Shown piece by piece: positions 42,624 to 50,612 of a stretch of 54,437 nucleotides of DNA (position 1 is the stretch's first letter; every line of letters begins with the position of its first letter). The DNA is from Oricola indica (lineage in GTDB: Bacteria > Pseudomonadota > Alphaproteobacteria > Rhizobiales > Rhizobiaceae). The notes beneath the pieces are model-generated. The model did no database searches. It was not told where the DNA came from and worked only from the letters and a program-made list of their open reading frames with translations. Where the stretch lies: assembly GCF_019966595.1 (NCBI RefSeq), contig NZ_JAINFJ010000014.1:19214-73650 (forward strand), read 5' to 3'. A program made the position numbers and the translations under genes.

Positions 42624-43403
42624 ATGGCGCCCCTGAACCCTGTTCGTCGCGTCTGGGCGGAGGGGTGCGCGGCTGTCAACGGCTGGATCGCGGTCCCGTC
42701 GGTGCTCAATGTCGAGGCGATGGCCAAGGCGCGCTGGGACGCGCTGACCGTCGACATGCAGCACGGCACGGCGGACTACGCCGATCTCCTTTCAATCCTG
42801 CCGGTGATCGAGAAATCGGGTGCCGCGCCGATCGTTCGGGTACCATGGCTGGACGAGGCTGCGATCATGCGTTCGCTGGATGCCGGCGCGCTTGGGATCA
42901 TCGCGCCGATGATCGAAACGCGCGAGGACGCCGAACGCCTCGTGTCCGCATGCAACTATCCTCCGGACGGCGCGCGCAGTTTCGGCCCGGTGCGAGCGCG
43001 CTTCGCATGGGGCGACGATTATGCGCGTATCGCCAATGAGGAAGTCCTCGTCTTCGCGATGATCGAAACGAAGACCGCTGTCGCCAATCTCGATGCGATC
43101 CTGTCGGTGCCGGGGTTGTCGGGCATATATATCGGCCCAGCCGATCTCTCGCTCTCGCACGGCTTTTCGCCGGGCTTCGACCGGGAAGAGCCTGAGATGC
43201 GAACCTTGATCGCCGATATCCGGGCGCGGTCGGCAGCCGCGGGTCTCCGATGCTGCCTCCATTGCGGATCGCCCGCCTATGCGGCACGCGCTGCCGCCGC
43301 CGGAATGGATCTCGTCACCATCGGTTCCGACGCCCGCTTCGTCGAAGCCGGCGCTGCGGCCGCAGTCAAAGGGTTCAGAGACGGCGCCGGTAACAAGACA
43401 TAA
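42624..43403 (+). CDS. HpcH/HpaI-family class II aldolase
   Basis: Metal-dependent aldolase of 259 residues that cleaves a 2-keto-3-deoxy acid to pyruvate and an aldehyde. The catalytic His is in VDMQHGTADYADL, the pyruvate-binding Arg in PIVRVPWLD, and the metal ligands in MIETKTAVANL and IYIGPADLSLSHG. Together with the dehydratase and aldehyde dehydrogenase it completes a non-phosphorylative route from a sugar acid to pyruvate plus a small acid. It is the last gene of the operon and converges on the EutA-like gene. Confidence 0.88.
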   Translation: MAPLNPVRRVWAEGCAAVNGWIAVPSVLNVEAMAKARWDALTVDMQHGTADYADLLSILPVIEKSGAAPIVRVPWLDEAAIMRSLDAGALGIIAPMIETREDAERLVSACNYPPDGARSFGPVRARFAWGDDYARIANEEVLVFAMIETKTAVANLDAILSVPGLSGIYIGPADLSLSHGFSPGFDREEPEMRTLIADIRARSAAAGLRCCLHCGSPAYAARAAAAGMDLVTIGSDARFVEAGAAAAVKGFRDGAGNKT

Positions 43404-43475
43404 GCCTCTGTTTTGAAACAGCATCCGATAGAGACGCGGTTCAGTGAGCCTCGCGCCGCATCCCGTCGCGCGGGG

Positions 43476-44216
43476 TCAGCTATTGTCGGAGAGGAGCTTC
43501 CCGAATTCTTTTTTGCGAATCTCCATCCCTGCGAGGCGGCACAAATGCCAGGCCAGCACCTGGTTGCTGGAAAGGGCCGGTCTTCCCGTGCGGGCCTCGA
43601 TCTCCTCGATGATGTCGAGAGTGCGCAGGTTCGTGCATGAGATAAAGATCGCTTCCGCAGCCGGATCGTCCATGAGGCTCACCGCCGCCTCAAGGATCGA
43701 TGCAGGCGTAATGCGCGCGACAAGTGCCTCCTCGCTCGTTTCGAAGGAGCCGAAAAGAGGCGTGTCTATCCCGTTCTCGGCCAGCACCGCGCGCATCCTG
43801 GACGAAACGCTCCCGACATAGGGCGAAAGGAATGCGAGGCGGGATACGCCCAATTCCGCGCACGCGGCGATCAAGGCCGAAACCGGTTGGGTGACGGACC
43901 GTGTCGTGGTTCCGGAGCGGACGAGATCGCCGATCCGTTCAATGCCGATCACTGAGGTTCCCGAGGTGCAGCCATAGCCCACGGCGTCGAAACGGGCCGG
44001 TAGCGGCAGCAGGCGGGCGCTCGCGGAGATGTGGTGCTCCATCTCGGCCAGTGTTTCCGGCGTGACCTCATCAGCGCTCGGCACGCGTGAAACGTGCAAC
44101 GTCGCTTCGGACGGGATCATCCGGCAAAACTCGTTCTCGATCGTTTCGTCGGATTGCAGGACGATCAATCCCAGCCGGGGCTCGTCGCGTTCGTTCGTCT
44201 CAAATGCGAGGCCCAT
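43476..44216 (-). CDS. EutA/maleate-isomerase-like protein (Asp/Glu racemase superfamily)
   Basis: A 246-residue enzyme of the superfamily that uses two cysteines for racemisation, isomerisation or decarboxylation. C83 lies in GYGCTSGTSVIG and C194 in AIFISCTNLRTLDII, both in the expected positions. The start fits EutA and maleate isomerases (RLGLIVLQSDETIENEF). It sits directly after the EhuD-like permease, the same place as eutA in rhizobial ectoine loci. No reaction is firmly established for EutA, so isomerising an unsaturated or racemic intermediate is the most that can be inferred. Confidence 0.75.
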   Translation of the reverse strand: MGLAFETNERDEPRLGLIVLQSDETIENEFCRMIPSEATLHVSRVPSADEVTPETLAEMEHHISASARLLPLPARFDAVGYGCTSGTSVIGIERIGDLVRSGTTTRSVTQPVSALIAACAELGVSRLAFLSPYVGSVSSRMRAVLAENGIDTPLFGSFETSEEALVARITPASILEAAVSLMDDPAAEAIFISCTNLRTLDIIEEIEARTGRPALSSNQVLAWHLCRLAGMEIRKKEFGKLLSDNS

Positions 44217-44256
44217 ATGCGGATATCCTTCGAAGTTTCAGCCGGCGTCGGGCAGA

Positions 44257-44913
44257 TCAGTTCCTGCGGGAATATTTTTGTTCCAGCCACATCGCCGCAT
44301 AGGCCGACGGGATTGACACCAACAGGAACAGCGCGCCCACCAGCGTCATCGGCTCGAGATATTTGTAGTAGCTGTTGGAATAGATATTGGCGGCGTTGAA
44401 CAGCTCGACCACCGTGATCGCGGCGAGCAACGGCGTCTCCTTGAACATGGTGATCAGGTAATTCGCCAGCGGCGGGATCATCGGCGGGATGGACTGGGGA
44501 AGGACGACACGGGTCCATGTCTGCGCCATCGTGTAGTTGAGCGATTTCGCCGCTTCCCATTGGCCCTTCGGCACGTTCTCGATGCCGGCGCGAAACACTT
44601 CCGAAGTGTAGGTCGAGAAATGCAGGCCGAGGCCGATCACGCCAGCGAGGAACGGCGAAAGGAAGAGGCCGAGATCGGGAAGTACGTAGAACAGGAAATA
44701 GAGCTGCACCAGCAGCGGCGTGCGGCGGATGAATTCCGACAGCCAGTACACCGTCCAGCGCACCGCGCGGTTTTCCGACATCTTGAGAATAGCCAGGACA
44801 AGCCCCAGTGCGTAGGCGAGCGCAGCTCCGACGAATGTCGCCTGTACGGTGACGACGAGCCCCGCCATGAGGCGCGGAAAAACTTCTGCGGCGACGGCCC
44901 AATCCCAATGCAT
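44257..44913 (-). CDS. Polar-amino-acid-type ABC permease, EhuD-like
   Basis: Inner-membrane permease of 218 residues from the HisM/GlnP family. It has about five membrane segments. The cytoplasmic coupling loop is GQWEAAKSLNYTMAQTWTRV, the EAA-like motif of this family, followed by VVLPQSIPPMIPPLANYLI. Its start follows the stop of the EhuC-like gene by one base, so the two are coupled. It pairs with that permease and uses the EhuA-like ATPase at the head of the operon. Confidence 0.85.
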   Translation of the reverse strand: MHWDWAVAAEVFPRLMAGLVVTVQATFVGAALAYALGLVLAILKMSENRAVRWTVYWLSEFIRRTPLLVQLYFLFYVLPDLGLFLSPFLAGVIGLGLHFSTYTSEVFRAGIENVPKGQWEAAKSLNYTMAQTWTRVVLPQSIPPMIPPLANYLITMFKETPLLAAITVVELFNAANIYSNSYYKYLEPMTLVGALFLLVSIPSAYAAMWLEQKYSRRN

Positions 44914-44914
44914 G

Positions 44915-45583
44915 TCAGTTTGTCCTTACGGGCGTCATGCCGCGTCGTTTCGCGATCGATTTCGCCAGCCAGTCGGTGAAGCCGACCAGGACCGAAGCGA
45001 TCAGGAAATAGATGACGAGGATCAGAAGGAACGGCTCCAGGGTCATCGCGGTCTGGGACCGGATAATCTGGGCGGCGAAGGTCAGGTCGGACAGCGTGAT
45101 CAGCGACGTCAGCGCGGTGAGCTTCATCAGCTCGATCAGCAGATTGCCGAAGGGCGGTATCATCATCGGCACGGCCTGTGGGATGAGGACGTAGCGATAG
45201 CGCTGATAGGATGTGTAATTCAGGGAGTGAGCGGCTTCGGACTGGCCCTTGCCGACGGACTTGATCGCGCCTCGGACGACTTCGGAACCGTAGCTGCCGA
45301 GGTTGAAGCCGCAGGCGATGACGCCGGCAAGGAAAGGCGACAGGCTGATGCCCAGAAGCGGCAGCACGTAGAACATGAAGAACATCTGCACCAGCGCGGA
45401 TGTGCCGCGGAAGAACTCCAGATAGATCAGCGCCAGGGTGCGCACGATCCAGTGACGCGACAGGCGCGCGAGGCCGACGATAAAGGATATCGCCAAGGCG
45501 ATGACCGCGCTGACCACGGTGAGTTCGATGGTCAGCAGGGTTCCCTTGACCAGCAGGGGATAGAATTCGACGATCAGTTCCAT
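44915..45583 (-). CDS. Polar-amino-acid-type ABC permease, EhuC-like
   Basis: A 222-residue permease with about five membrane segments starting at LLTIELTVVSAVIALAISFI. The coupling loop is GQSEAAHSLNYTSYQRYRYV followed by LIPQAVPMMIPPFGN. FFMFYVLPLLGISLSPF marks the HisM/GlnP fold. It lies 64 bp after the binding-protein gene and one base before the EhuD-like gene. Confidence 0.85.
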   Translation of the reverse strand: MELIVEFYPLLVKGTLLTIELTVVSAVIALAISFIVGLARLSRHWIVRTLALIYLEFFRGTSALVQMFFMFYVLPLLGISLSPFLAGVIACGFNLGSYGSEVVRGAIKSVGKGQSEAAHSLNYTSYQRYRYVLIPQAVPMMIPPFGNLLIELMKLTALTSLITLSDLTFAAQIIRSQTAMTLEPFLLILVIYFLIASVLVGFTDWLAKSIAKRRGMTPVRTN

Positions 45584-45647
45584 GCCCGCTCCGTTCGAGA
45601 GCCGCCCGGCGTCCGCGCGGCTCTCGTTTCAATTGGGAAACCGCAGA

Positions 45648-46502
45648 TCAGTTGCCGGGGCAGAAATCGTCGCGCTTGACGCTCATCGTCGCCTCGGCGG
45701 AGAAGCCGAAAGGCTCGATGATCGAGGCGAATTCGCCACTCGCCTTGATCTCGCTGAGAGCCTTGTCGTAGGCCTCGCGGAAAGCGGTGTCCTCCGGATT
45801 GAACGCGGAACCGGCGCAGCCCATCGGGACGCCCTTGACCGGCATGACGAGTTCCAGATTGTCGTCGTCGAACTTCTCGAGAAGATCCTTGGTGCCGAGG
45901 CCGGACAGCGCGAAGACGTCGACGCGGCCCTGCTGCAGCATCTTGATGCCGCTCGGCGGATCGGTGAACACCTTGATCTGTGCGGGCTGCACACCGCGCT
46001 CGGTCGCATAAAGCTCCTCGGCGCAACCGGCGCAGGTGGTCATGGTGACCTCCGGATTGGCCGCGATATCCTCATAGGTCTTGATGTTGTGCGGATTGCC
46101 CTTGGCGACGGCGAAGGCTTCCGCGCCGCAGAGATCCGGCTCGGAATAGATGATCGCTTCGCAGCGGTTCGGCTTGATGTACAGGCCTGACGTGGCCATG
46201 TCGACGCGCCGGGCCAGAAGCGCCGGGATCATCGAGCCGTAGGGAACGACCTGGGCCCTCAGTTCCGGCACGCCCAGTTTCTTCATGACGGCGCGGGCAA
46301 CTTCCGGCGCGGCGCCGGAGACGTAGCCGTCGGACTTGATGTCGCTGTATGGCGGCTCATTGGCGACCGCAACGGTCGCGTATCCCTGTTTGCGAAGCTT
46401 CTCGAGCGTGTCTTCGGCCGATGCGGACGATACCGAGAGCATCGTCACCAATACGCCGGCAAGCGTCAGTCCGAGGCGTTGTCGGGTGGAGGATTTCATC
46501 AT
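45648..46502 (-). CDS. EhuB-like solute-binding protein
   Basis: Periplasmic binding protein of 284 residues (family 3, polar amino acids). A signal peptide ends at SSASAED. The mature start VANEPPYSDIKSDGYVSGAA and later GSMIPALLARRVDMATSG and LYIKPNRCEAIIYSEP follow S. meliloti EhuB closely. The ligand region keeps the Arg after KPNR and an aromatic box. From memory, two phenylalanines of the ectoine site (Phe24, Phe80) are tyrosines here, which may mean a more polar ligand. CAGCAEELY gives a Cys pair not expected in EhuB. The ATG at 46502 has AAAGGA 6-7 nt upstream. Confidence 0.85.
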   Translation of the reverse strand: MMKSSTRQRLGLTLAGVLVTMLSVSSASAEDTLEKLRKQGYATVAVANEPPYSDIKSDGYVSGAAPEVARAVMKKLGVPELRAQVVPYGSMIPALLARRVDMATSGLYIKPNRCEAIIYSEPDLCGAEAFAVAKGNPHNIKTYEDIAANPEVTMTTCAGCAEELYATERGVQPAQIKVFTDPPSGIKMLQQGRVDVFALSGLGTKDLLEKFDDDNLELVMPVKGVPMGCAGSAFNPEDTAFREAYDKALSEIKASGEFASIIEPFGFSAEATMSVKRDDFCPGN

Positions 46503-46530
46503 GGTCTTTCCTTTCGGTCGGGGGCGGGAG

Positions 46531-47316
46531 TTACGAAACATTGATGTACTTGCTGAGAAAGGCCCGGGTTCTGGGCTCGCTCGGATCCGAGAAGATGATC
46601 TTCGGATCGCCGGATTCGACGATCTTTCCCTTGTCGAAGAACAGGACGCGATCCGCGAAATCGCGGGCGAAATTCATCTCGTGGGTGACCGTGAGCATGG
46701 TGGTGTCGGAATCGGACGCCAGTTTGCGCAGGACGGTCAGAACCTCGTCGACGAGTTCGGGATCGAGCGCCGAGGTGACCTCGTCGAAGAGCATGATCTT
46801 CGGGTCCATGGCCAGCGAGCGCGCAATGGCCACGCGCTGCTGCTGCCCGCCGGAAAGCTGGTGCGGAAAGTGATTGGCCTTGTCGCTCAGACCGACTAGG
46901 CCGAGCAGTTCCATCGCCTTGTCGCGCGCTTCGGATTTTGACGTCTTGCGGACGAGAACCTGCGGCTGCTCGATGTTCTGGACCGCGTTGAGATGCGGGA
47001 ACAGGTTGAAGTGCTGGAACACCATTCCGATGTCGTTGCGCATCTTGTGGAGATGCGCCTCGCTGGCGTCGACCAGCTTTCCGTCCTTCTCCTCATGCCA
47101 GAGATAGTCGCCATTGACGACGACCTGACCCGCGCTGATCGTTTCCAGCGTCATGAGAATGCGGAGGATGGTGGTTTTTCCGGATCCGCTCGGCCCGATG
47201 AGGGCGAGTTTTTCACCGGCGGCGACTTCGAGATTGAGACTGTCCAGAACCTTCAAGCTGCCGAAGCTTTTGTGGACATTCCGGAACTCGATGATGTTGG
47301 GAACCTCAGTCAGCAG
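46531..47316 (-). CDS. Polar-amino-acid-type ABC ATPase, EhuA-like, with non-ATG or frameshifted start
   Basis: ATPase with Walker A GPSGSGKTT, Q-loop VFQHFNLFPHLNA, signature LSGGQQQRVAIA, Walker B IMLFDEVTSALDPE and switch TVTHEMNFA. The first ordinary start in frame (TTG 47256) would remove the conserved first strand. The codons just upstream encode it (PNIIEFRNVHKSFGSLKVL) with no ATG, GTG or TTG before an in-frame TGA. CTG at 47316 has AAAAGG 6 nt upstream and is used here. Alternatively, ATG at 47320 reads Met-Thr-Ala-Asp-stop, and skipping one base at that TGA enters the real frame. It is first in the minus-strand transporter operon. Confidence 0.8.
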   Translation of the reverse strand: MLTEVPNIIEFRNVHKSFGSLKVLDSLNLEVAAGEKLALIGPSGSGKTTILRILMTLETISAGQVVVNGDYLWHEEKDGKLVDASEAHLHKMRNDIGMVFQHFNLFPHLNAVQNIEQPQVLVRKTSKSEARDKAMELLGLVGLSDKANHFPHQLSGGQQQRVAIARSLAMDPKIMLFDEVTSALDPELVDEVLTVLRKLASDSDTTMLTVTHEMNFARDFADRVLFFDKGKIVESGDPKIIFSDPSEPRTRAFLSKYINVS

Positions 47317-47444
47317 TCATGACCTTTTCAGTGGCTGCCCGGCGATACGCCACGCAAACAGGGTTACCGGAAGACGAGATCGAAGCTCTTTGACAAACCG
47401 TTCTCTCTGTGATGCTAGATCGTAGCGTAGCAAAGGAATTTGAT

Positions 47445-47466
47445 GGTATTGTTCACTTACAATGCC
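47445..47466. promoter_or_regulatory. Candidate Lrp/AsnC operator in the ehuA-lrp divergent region
   Basis: GGTATTGT (47445-47452) and ACAATGCC (47459-47466) form an inverted repeat with 7 of 8 pairs around TCACTT. It lies between the divergent EhuA-like and Lrp/AsnC genes, in the A/T-rich 200-bp promoter region. Binding by the adjacent regulator is inferred from position and symmetry. Confidence 0.45.
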
Positions 47467-47520
47467 GTAGATGATAAAAACCGCTATTTTTTGCGCCCCA
47501 ATTGACCGGTAGTAATCAAC

Positions 47521-47979
47521 ATGGACCTATCCGCCGCAGACCAGACAATCCTCAGAATGCTGCAGGAAAATTCACGCGAGAGGCTGGAGGCCATCGCCAT
47601 GGAAACCGGGCTTTCGGTTGCGACCGTGCAGCGCCGCATCCGCAATCTGAAGGCCGACGGGACGATCATGGCGGAAAGCGCGCTGATCAATCCGAAGTCG
47701 GTCGGCTATGCGATGACGTTCCTGGTTTTTGTCGAACTGGAGCACGAGCGCATAGACCAGATCGACGCGTTCCGCCGCAAGGCCCGCGCGGAACCGCAGG
47801 TGCAGCAGTGCTACTACATAACCGGTGAAGCCGACTTCGCAATCATCGCGCTCGCCAGGGACATGGAGGACTACGAACACCTGACGCACCGGCTGTTCTT
47901 CAAGGACTCCAACGTCAAGCGCTTCCGCACCTCGGTGGTCATGGACCGCACCAAGGTCGGCGCGAACGTGCCGCTATAG
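47521..47979 (+). CDS. Lrp/AsnC-family transcriptional regulator
   Basis: A 152-residue regulator. The N-terminal helix-turn-helix is DQTILRMLQENSRERLEAIA with recognition helix SVATVQRRIRNLKADG. The C-terminal RAM ligand-binding domain includes QQCYYITGEADFAIIALA and the RFRTSVVMDRTKVGANVPL tail. It diverges from the transporter operon and converges on the M24 gene 9 bp away. An AsnC-type protein (AsnC/DoeX) also regulates ectoine breakdown, so it is the likely sensor of this pathway's amino-acid intermediate. Confidence 0.9.
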   Translation: MDLSAADQTILRMLQENSRERLEAIAMETGLSVATVQRRIRNLKADGTIMAESALINPKSVGYAMTFLVFVELEHERIDQIDAFRRKARAEPQVQQCYYITGEADFAIIALARDMEDYEHLTHRLFFKDSNVKRFRTSVVMDRTKVGANVPL

Positions 47980-47988
47980 AAGCTGCCG

Positions 47989-49188
47989 TCAGGCGATGAC
48001 GGGAATGGTGGCTGGCGCTGCGGTGGTCAGAAGCACCGGCCCCTCTTCGGTCAGGAGAAAGTCTTCCTCGTGCACCAGCATCCTGCCGCCGGGCAGGCCG
48101 ACAGACGGCTCCAGCGTCAGCACCATGCCGGCCTGCAGCACGGTGTCGTCATTGGCGGCAAAGGACGGCCATTCGGTCAGTTGCATGCCGAGCCCATGAC
48201 CCATTCGGCCAACGCCGCCTTCGCCGGGGAACTCCTTCCGGAGGATCCGCTGCATGGCATGGAAAACCTCGGCGCAGGTCGCGCCCGGACGTGATGCCTG
48301 CAGTCCGGCTTCCACCGCTTCGAGCAGCGCGTCATAGGCCTTGGCCGTCTCCTCGGAAACCGGACCGAACGCGAAATTGCGATCGAAGTCGCAAAAGTAA
48401 CCGTCAAATGTCGATCCGGTGTCGAGCATGAGGATATCGCCATTCTCGACGCGCCGTGTCGAGGGTGGCGAAATGATGTTGCCATAGCCGCCGCGTCCCG
48501 CACCGCCGACAAGATAGTCGACATCGTCGATACCCGCTTCGAGACAGGCGATCTTGAAGCGCCGGAAGATCTCGATATCCGTCATGCCGACGCGCAATTG
48601 CTCCGCAAAGGATCCGAAGACGCCGGAAACGAGACCGCAGGCATGGGCGATCTTCTCGACCTCCGCCGGCGACTTCACCATGCGTAATTGCCGGATCAGG
48701 CCTGTTACGTCGGCGAAGACCGTATTCGGCAGCGAAGCACAAAGCCTGCGAAAATCCCCGAGCGGCATACGAAGATGGGTCTCCGGCCCTTCGAGAATGC
48801 CGATCCTGGCCTTTTCACCCAACACTTCGCGAAGCGTATCGGCGACGAGCGTGATGCCTTCGTCATGCGGCTGCGGCGAATCCCAACATCGCACATCGTC
48901 GAGCCAGGTTGACTCAAAGCATTCGCGCCCGATCGACGGCACGATGGCGACCGGCTTGCCGGACGCCGGGACCAGCAGGAACCAGGGCCGGGTCGGGCTC
49001 AACCAGAAGCGGGAGAGGAAGCCCGTGAAATAGCGGATTTCCGGTTCAGTCGTGAGGAGAAGTCCGTCGAAACCGGTCTCCGCCATTCGGGCCTGCGCTT
49101 CGGCAAGTCGTTGTTCGAACTCCGAAGAGGAAAATCCGCGCTGCGGAGCGCTGTCGGCGGACATGGTCTGGAGGCGGGAATCGCTCAT
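47989..49188 (-). CDS. M24-family (creatinase/aminopeptidase-P fold) hydrolase
   Basis: A 399-residue pita-bread-fold hydrolase. The N-terminal creatinase-like domain (GFDGLLLTTEPEIRYFTGFL) is followed by the catalytic domain. All five expected metal ligands can be seen: D in MLDTGSTFDG, D in YFCDFDRNF, H in GRMGHGLGMQ, E in TLEPSVG and E in VHEEDF. This supports a true metallohydrolase, unlike creatinase. In ectoine loci the M24 enzyme DoeA/EutD opens the ring; here the N-terminal half looks closer to general Xaa-Pro-type proteins. The ATG at 49188 is 12 bp after the M20 stop. Confidence 0.8.
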   Translation of the reverse strand: MSDSRLQTMSADSAPQRGFSSSEFEQRLAEAQARMAETGFDGLLLTTEPEIRYFTGFLSRFWLSPTRPWFLLVPASGKPVAIVPSIGRECFESTWLDDVRCWDSPQPHDEGITLVADTLREVLGEKARIGILEGPETHLRMPLGDFRRLCASLPNTVFADVTGLIRQLRMVKSPAEVEKIAHACGLVSGVFGSFAEQLRVGMTDIEIFRRFKIACLEAGIDDVDYLVGGAGRGGYGNIISPPSTRRVENGDILMLDTGSTFDGYFCDFDRNFAFGPVSEETAKAYDALLEAVEAGLQASRPGATCAEVFHAMQRILRKEFPGEGGVGRMGHGLGMQLTEWPSFAANDDTVLQAGMVLTLEPSVGLPGGRMLVHEEDFLLTEEGPVLLTTAAPATIPVIA

Positions 49189-49200
49189 GGGCAACTGATC

Positions 49201-50397
49201 TCAGGCCGGCAATCGGGTTTCGATCAGACGCGTCCAGAATTCGGCGCCTCTGGCGAGAATGTCGTCGTTGAAATCATAGCGCGGATTGTGCAGCGCGCGG
49301 CCATTTGACCCGTCCGTGCCGTTGCCAAGGAAGAAATAGGCGCCGGGACGATGCTCCAGAAAGGCCCCGAAATCGTCGGACGCCAGCAATGGCGGGCAAT
49401 CGGCGTCAACCTCGTCCGCTCCGAACAAGGTCGCCGCAAGGCGCGCCACGATGTCGGCTTCGCGCGGTGTGTTGATGGTGGCCGTGAATTCGCGATTGTA
49501 GCGCACCGCGCATTCGGCGCGATGCGCGGCGGCGATGCCCGAGGCGATCCGGCGCATCGCTGCATCGATGACATCGCCTGTCTGCGGCGAATAGGATCGG
49601 GCATCTCCGGTGATCACCACCTGGCCGGGGATAACGTTGCGAACGCCGCTGGTCATGAAATCGGTCACCGAGACAACCGCACTTTCGACAGGATCCATCT
49701 CCCTGGAGACGATTGTCTGCAAGGCGCTGACCACCTGCGCGCCGGCAACGATCGGGTCGACGCCGCGATGCGGCATGGCCGCATGGGTGCCCTTGCCGGT
49801 CAGTTCGATGCGGAACGTATCCTCGCAGGCCATCACCGCTCCCGAACGAACCGCCACGCGTCCGGGGGCGAGGCCCGGCAAATTGTGGAGCGCATAGATC
49901 GCGTCGATGGGGAACCGCTCGAACAGCCCGTCGGATATCATGGCGCGCGCGCCACGCCCGTTTTCCTCGTCCGGCTGGAAGATGAACACCGCCGTTCCGT
50001 CGAAGGTTCCTTGTCTGGCGAGGTACAACGCTGCGCCAAGAAGCATGGATGCATGACCGTCATGTCCACAGGCATGCATGGTATCGGGCGTCGCCGATGC
50101 ATATCCGAAATCATTCTCTTCCGGGATCGGCAAGGCGTCCATCTCGGCCCGGATGGCAATGGCGCCGCTGCCTGTCCCGCGCTGAAGCACCCCGACAATG
50201 CCGGTGCCGCCAACACCTTCGTGGACAGCGATCCCGGCCGAACGCAAATGCGCGGCGATTATGCCCGACGTCCGCTTCTCGCTGAATCCGAGTTCCGGAT
50301 TGCGATGCAGGTCATGCCGCCATTCGCCCATTTGCCGACACAGGTCCTCGGGGAGACTTGCCCGTGCAGGAGTTTCCGGTGCGCGCGCCGTTTCCAT
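49201..50397 (-). CDS. M20-family amidohydrolase/deacylase
   Basis: A 398-residue zinc amidohydrolase related to hippurate hydrolase and N-acetyl-diamino-acid deacetylases. Motifs: MHACGHDGHASMLLG (metal and catalytic residues), FQPDEENGRGARAMI (Glu-Glu), LHNLPGLAPG, THAAMPHRGVDP of the dimerisation domain, and ALHNPRYDFNDD near the end. It probably removes an acyl group from the product of the M24 hydrolase, a step that the unrelated deacetylase DoeB performs in ectoine breakdown. The ATG at 50397 follows AAAGGA; codons further upstream lie in the divergent promoter. Confidence 0.87.
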   Translation of the reverse strand: METARAPETPARASLPEDLCRQMGEWRHDLHRNPELGFSEKRTSGIIAAHLRSAGIAVHEGVGGTGIVGVLQRGTGSGAIAIRAEMDALPIPEENDFGYASATPDTMHACGHDGHASMLLGAALYLARQGTFDGTAVFIFQPDEENGRGARAMISDGLFERFPIDAIYALHNLPGLAPGRVAVRSGAVMACEDTFRIELTGKGTHAAMPHRGVDPIVAGAQVVSALQTIVSREMDPVESAVVSVTDFMTSGVRNVIPGQVVITGDARSYSPQTGDVIDAAMRRIASGIAAAHRAECAVRYNREFTATINTPREADIVARLAATLFGADEVDADCPPLLASDDFGAFLEHRPGAYFFLGNGTDGSNGRALHNPRYDFNDDILARGAEFWTRLIETRLPA

Positions 50398-50612
50398 GCT
50401 GAATTTGTCCTTTTCCTGCCGGTCTGCGCGGCTTAAGGGAGGCCAATTGTCTGGAGCCGATTTCCAACCGTTCAATGCAGGCCCGCCGGCCCGAGTTTGC
50501 GGACTTTGTTCGATGCGGACAAATCATAAATAGTGTTTCGGGAGTTTAATTTTCTCATTTATTGGGCAATTTTGATGTTTCTCAGTCAAGTGCGGGGCAT
50601 ATCTTGCCGCGA

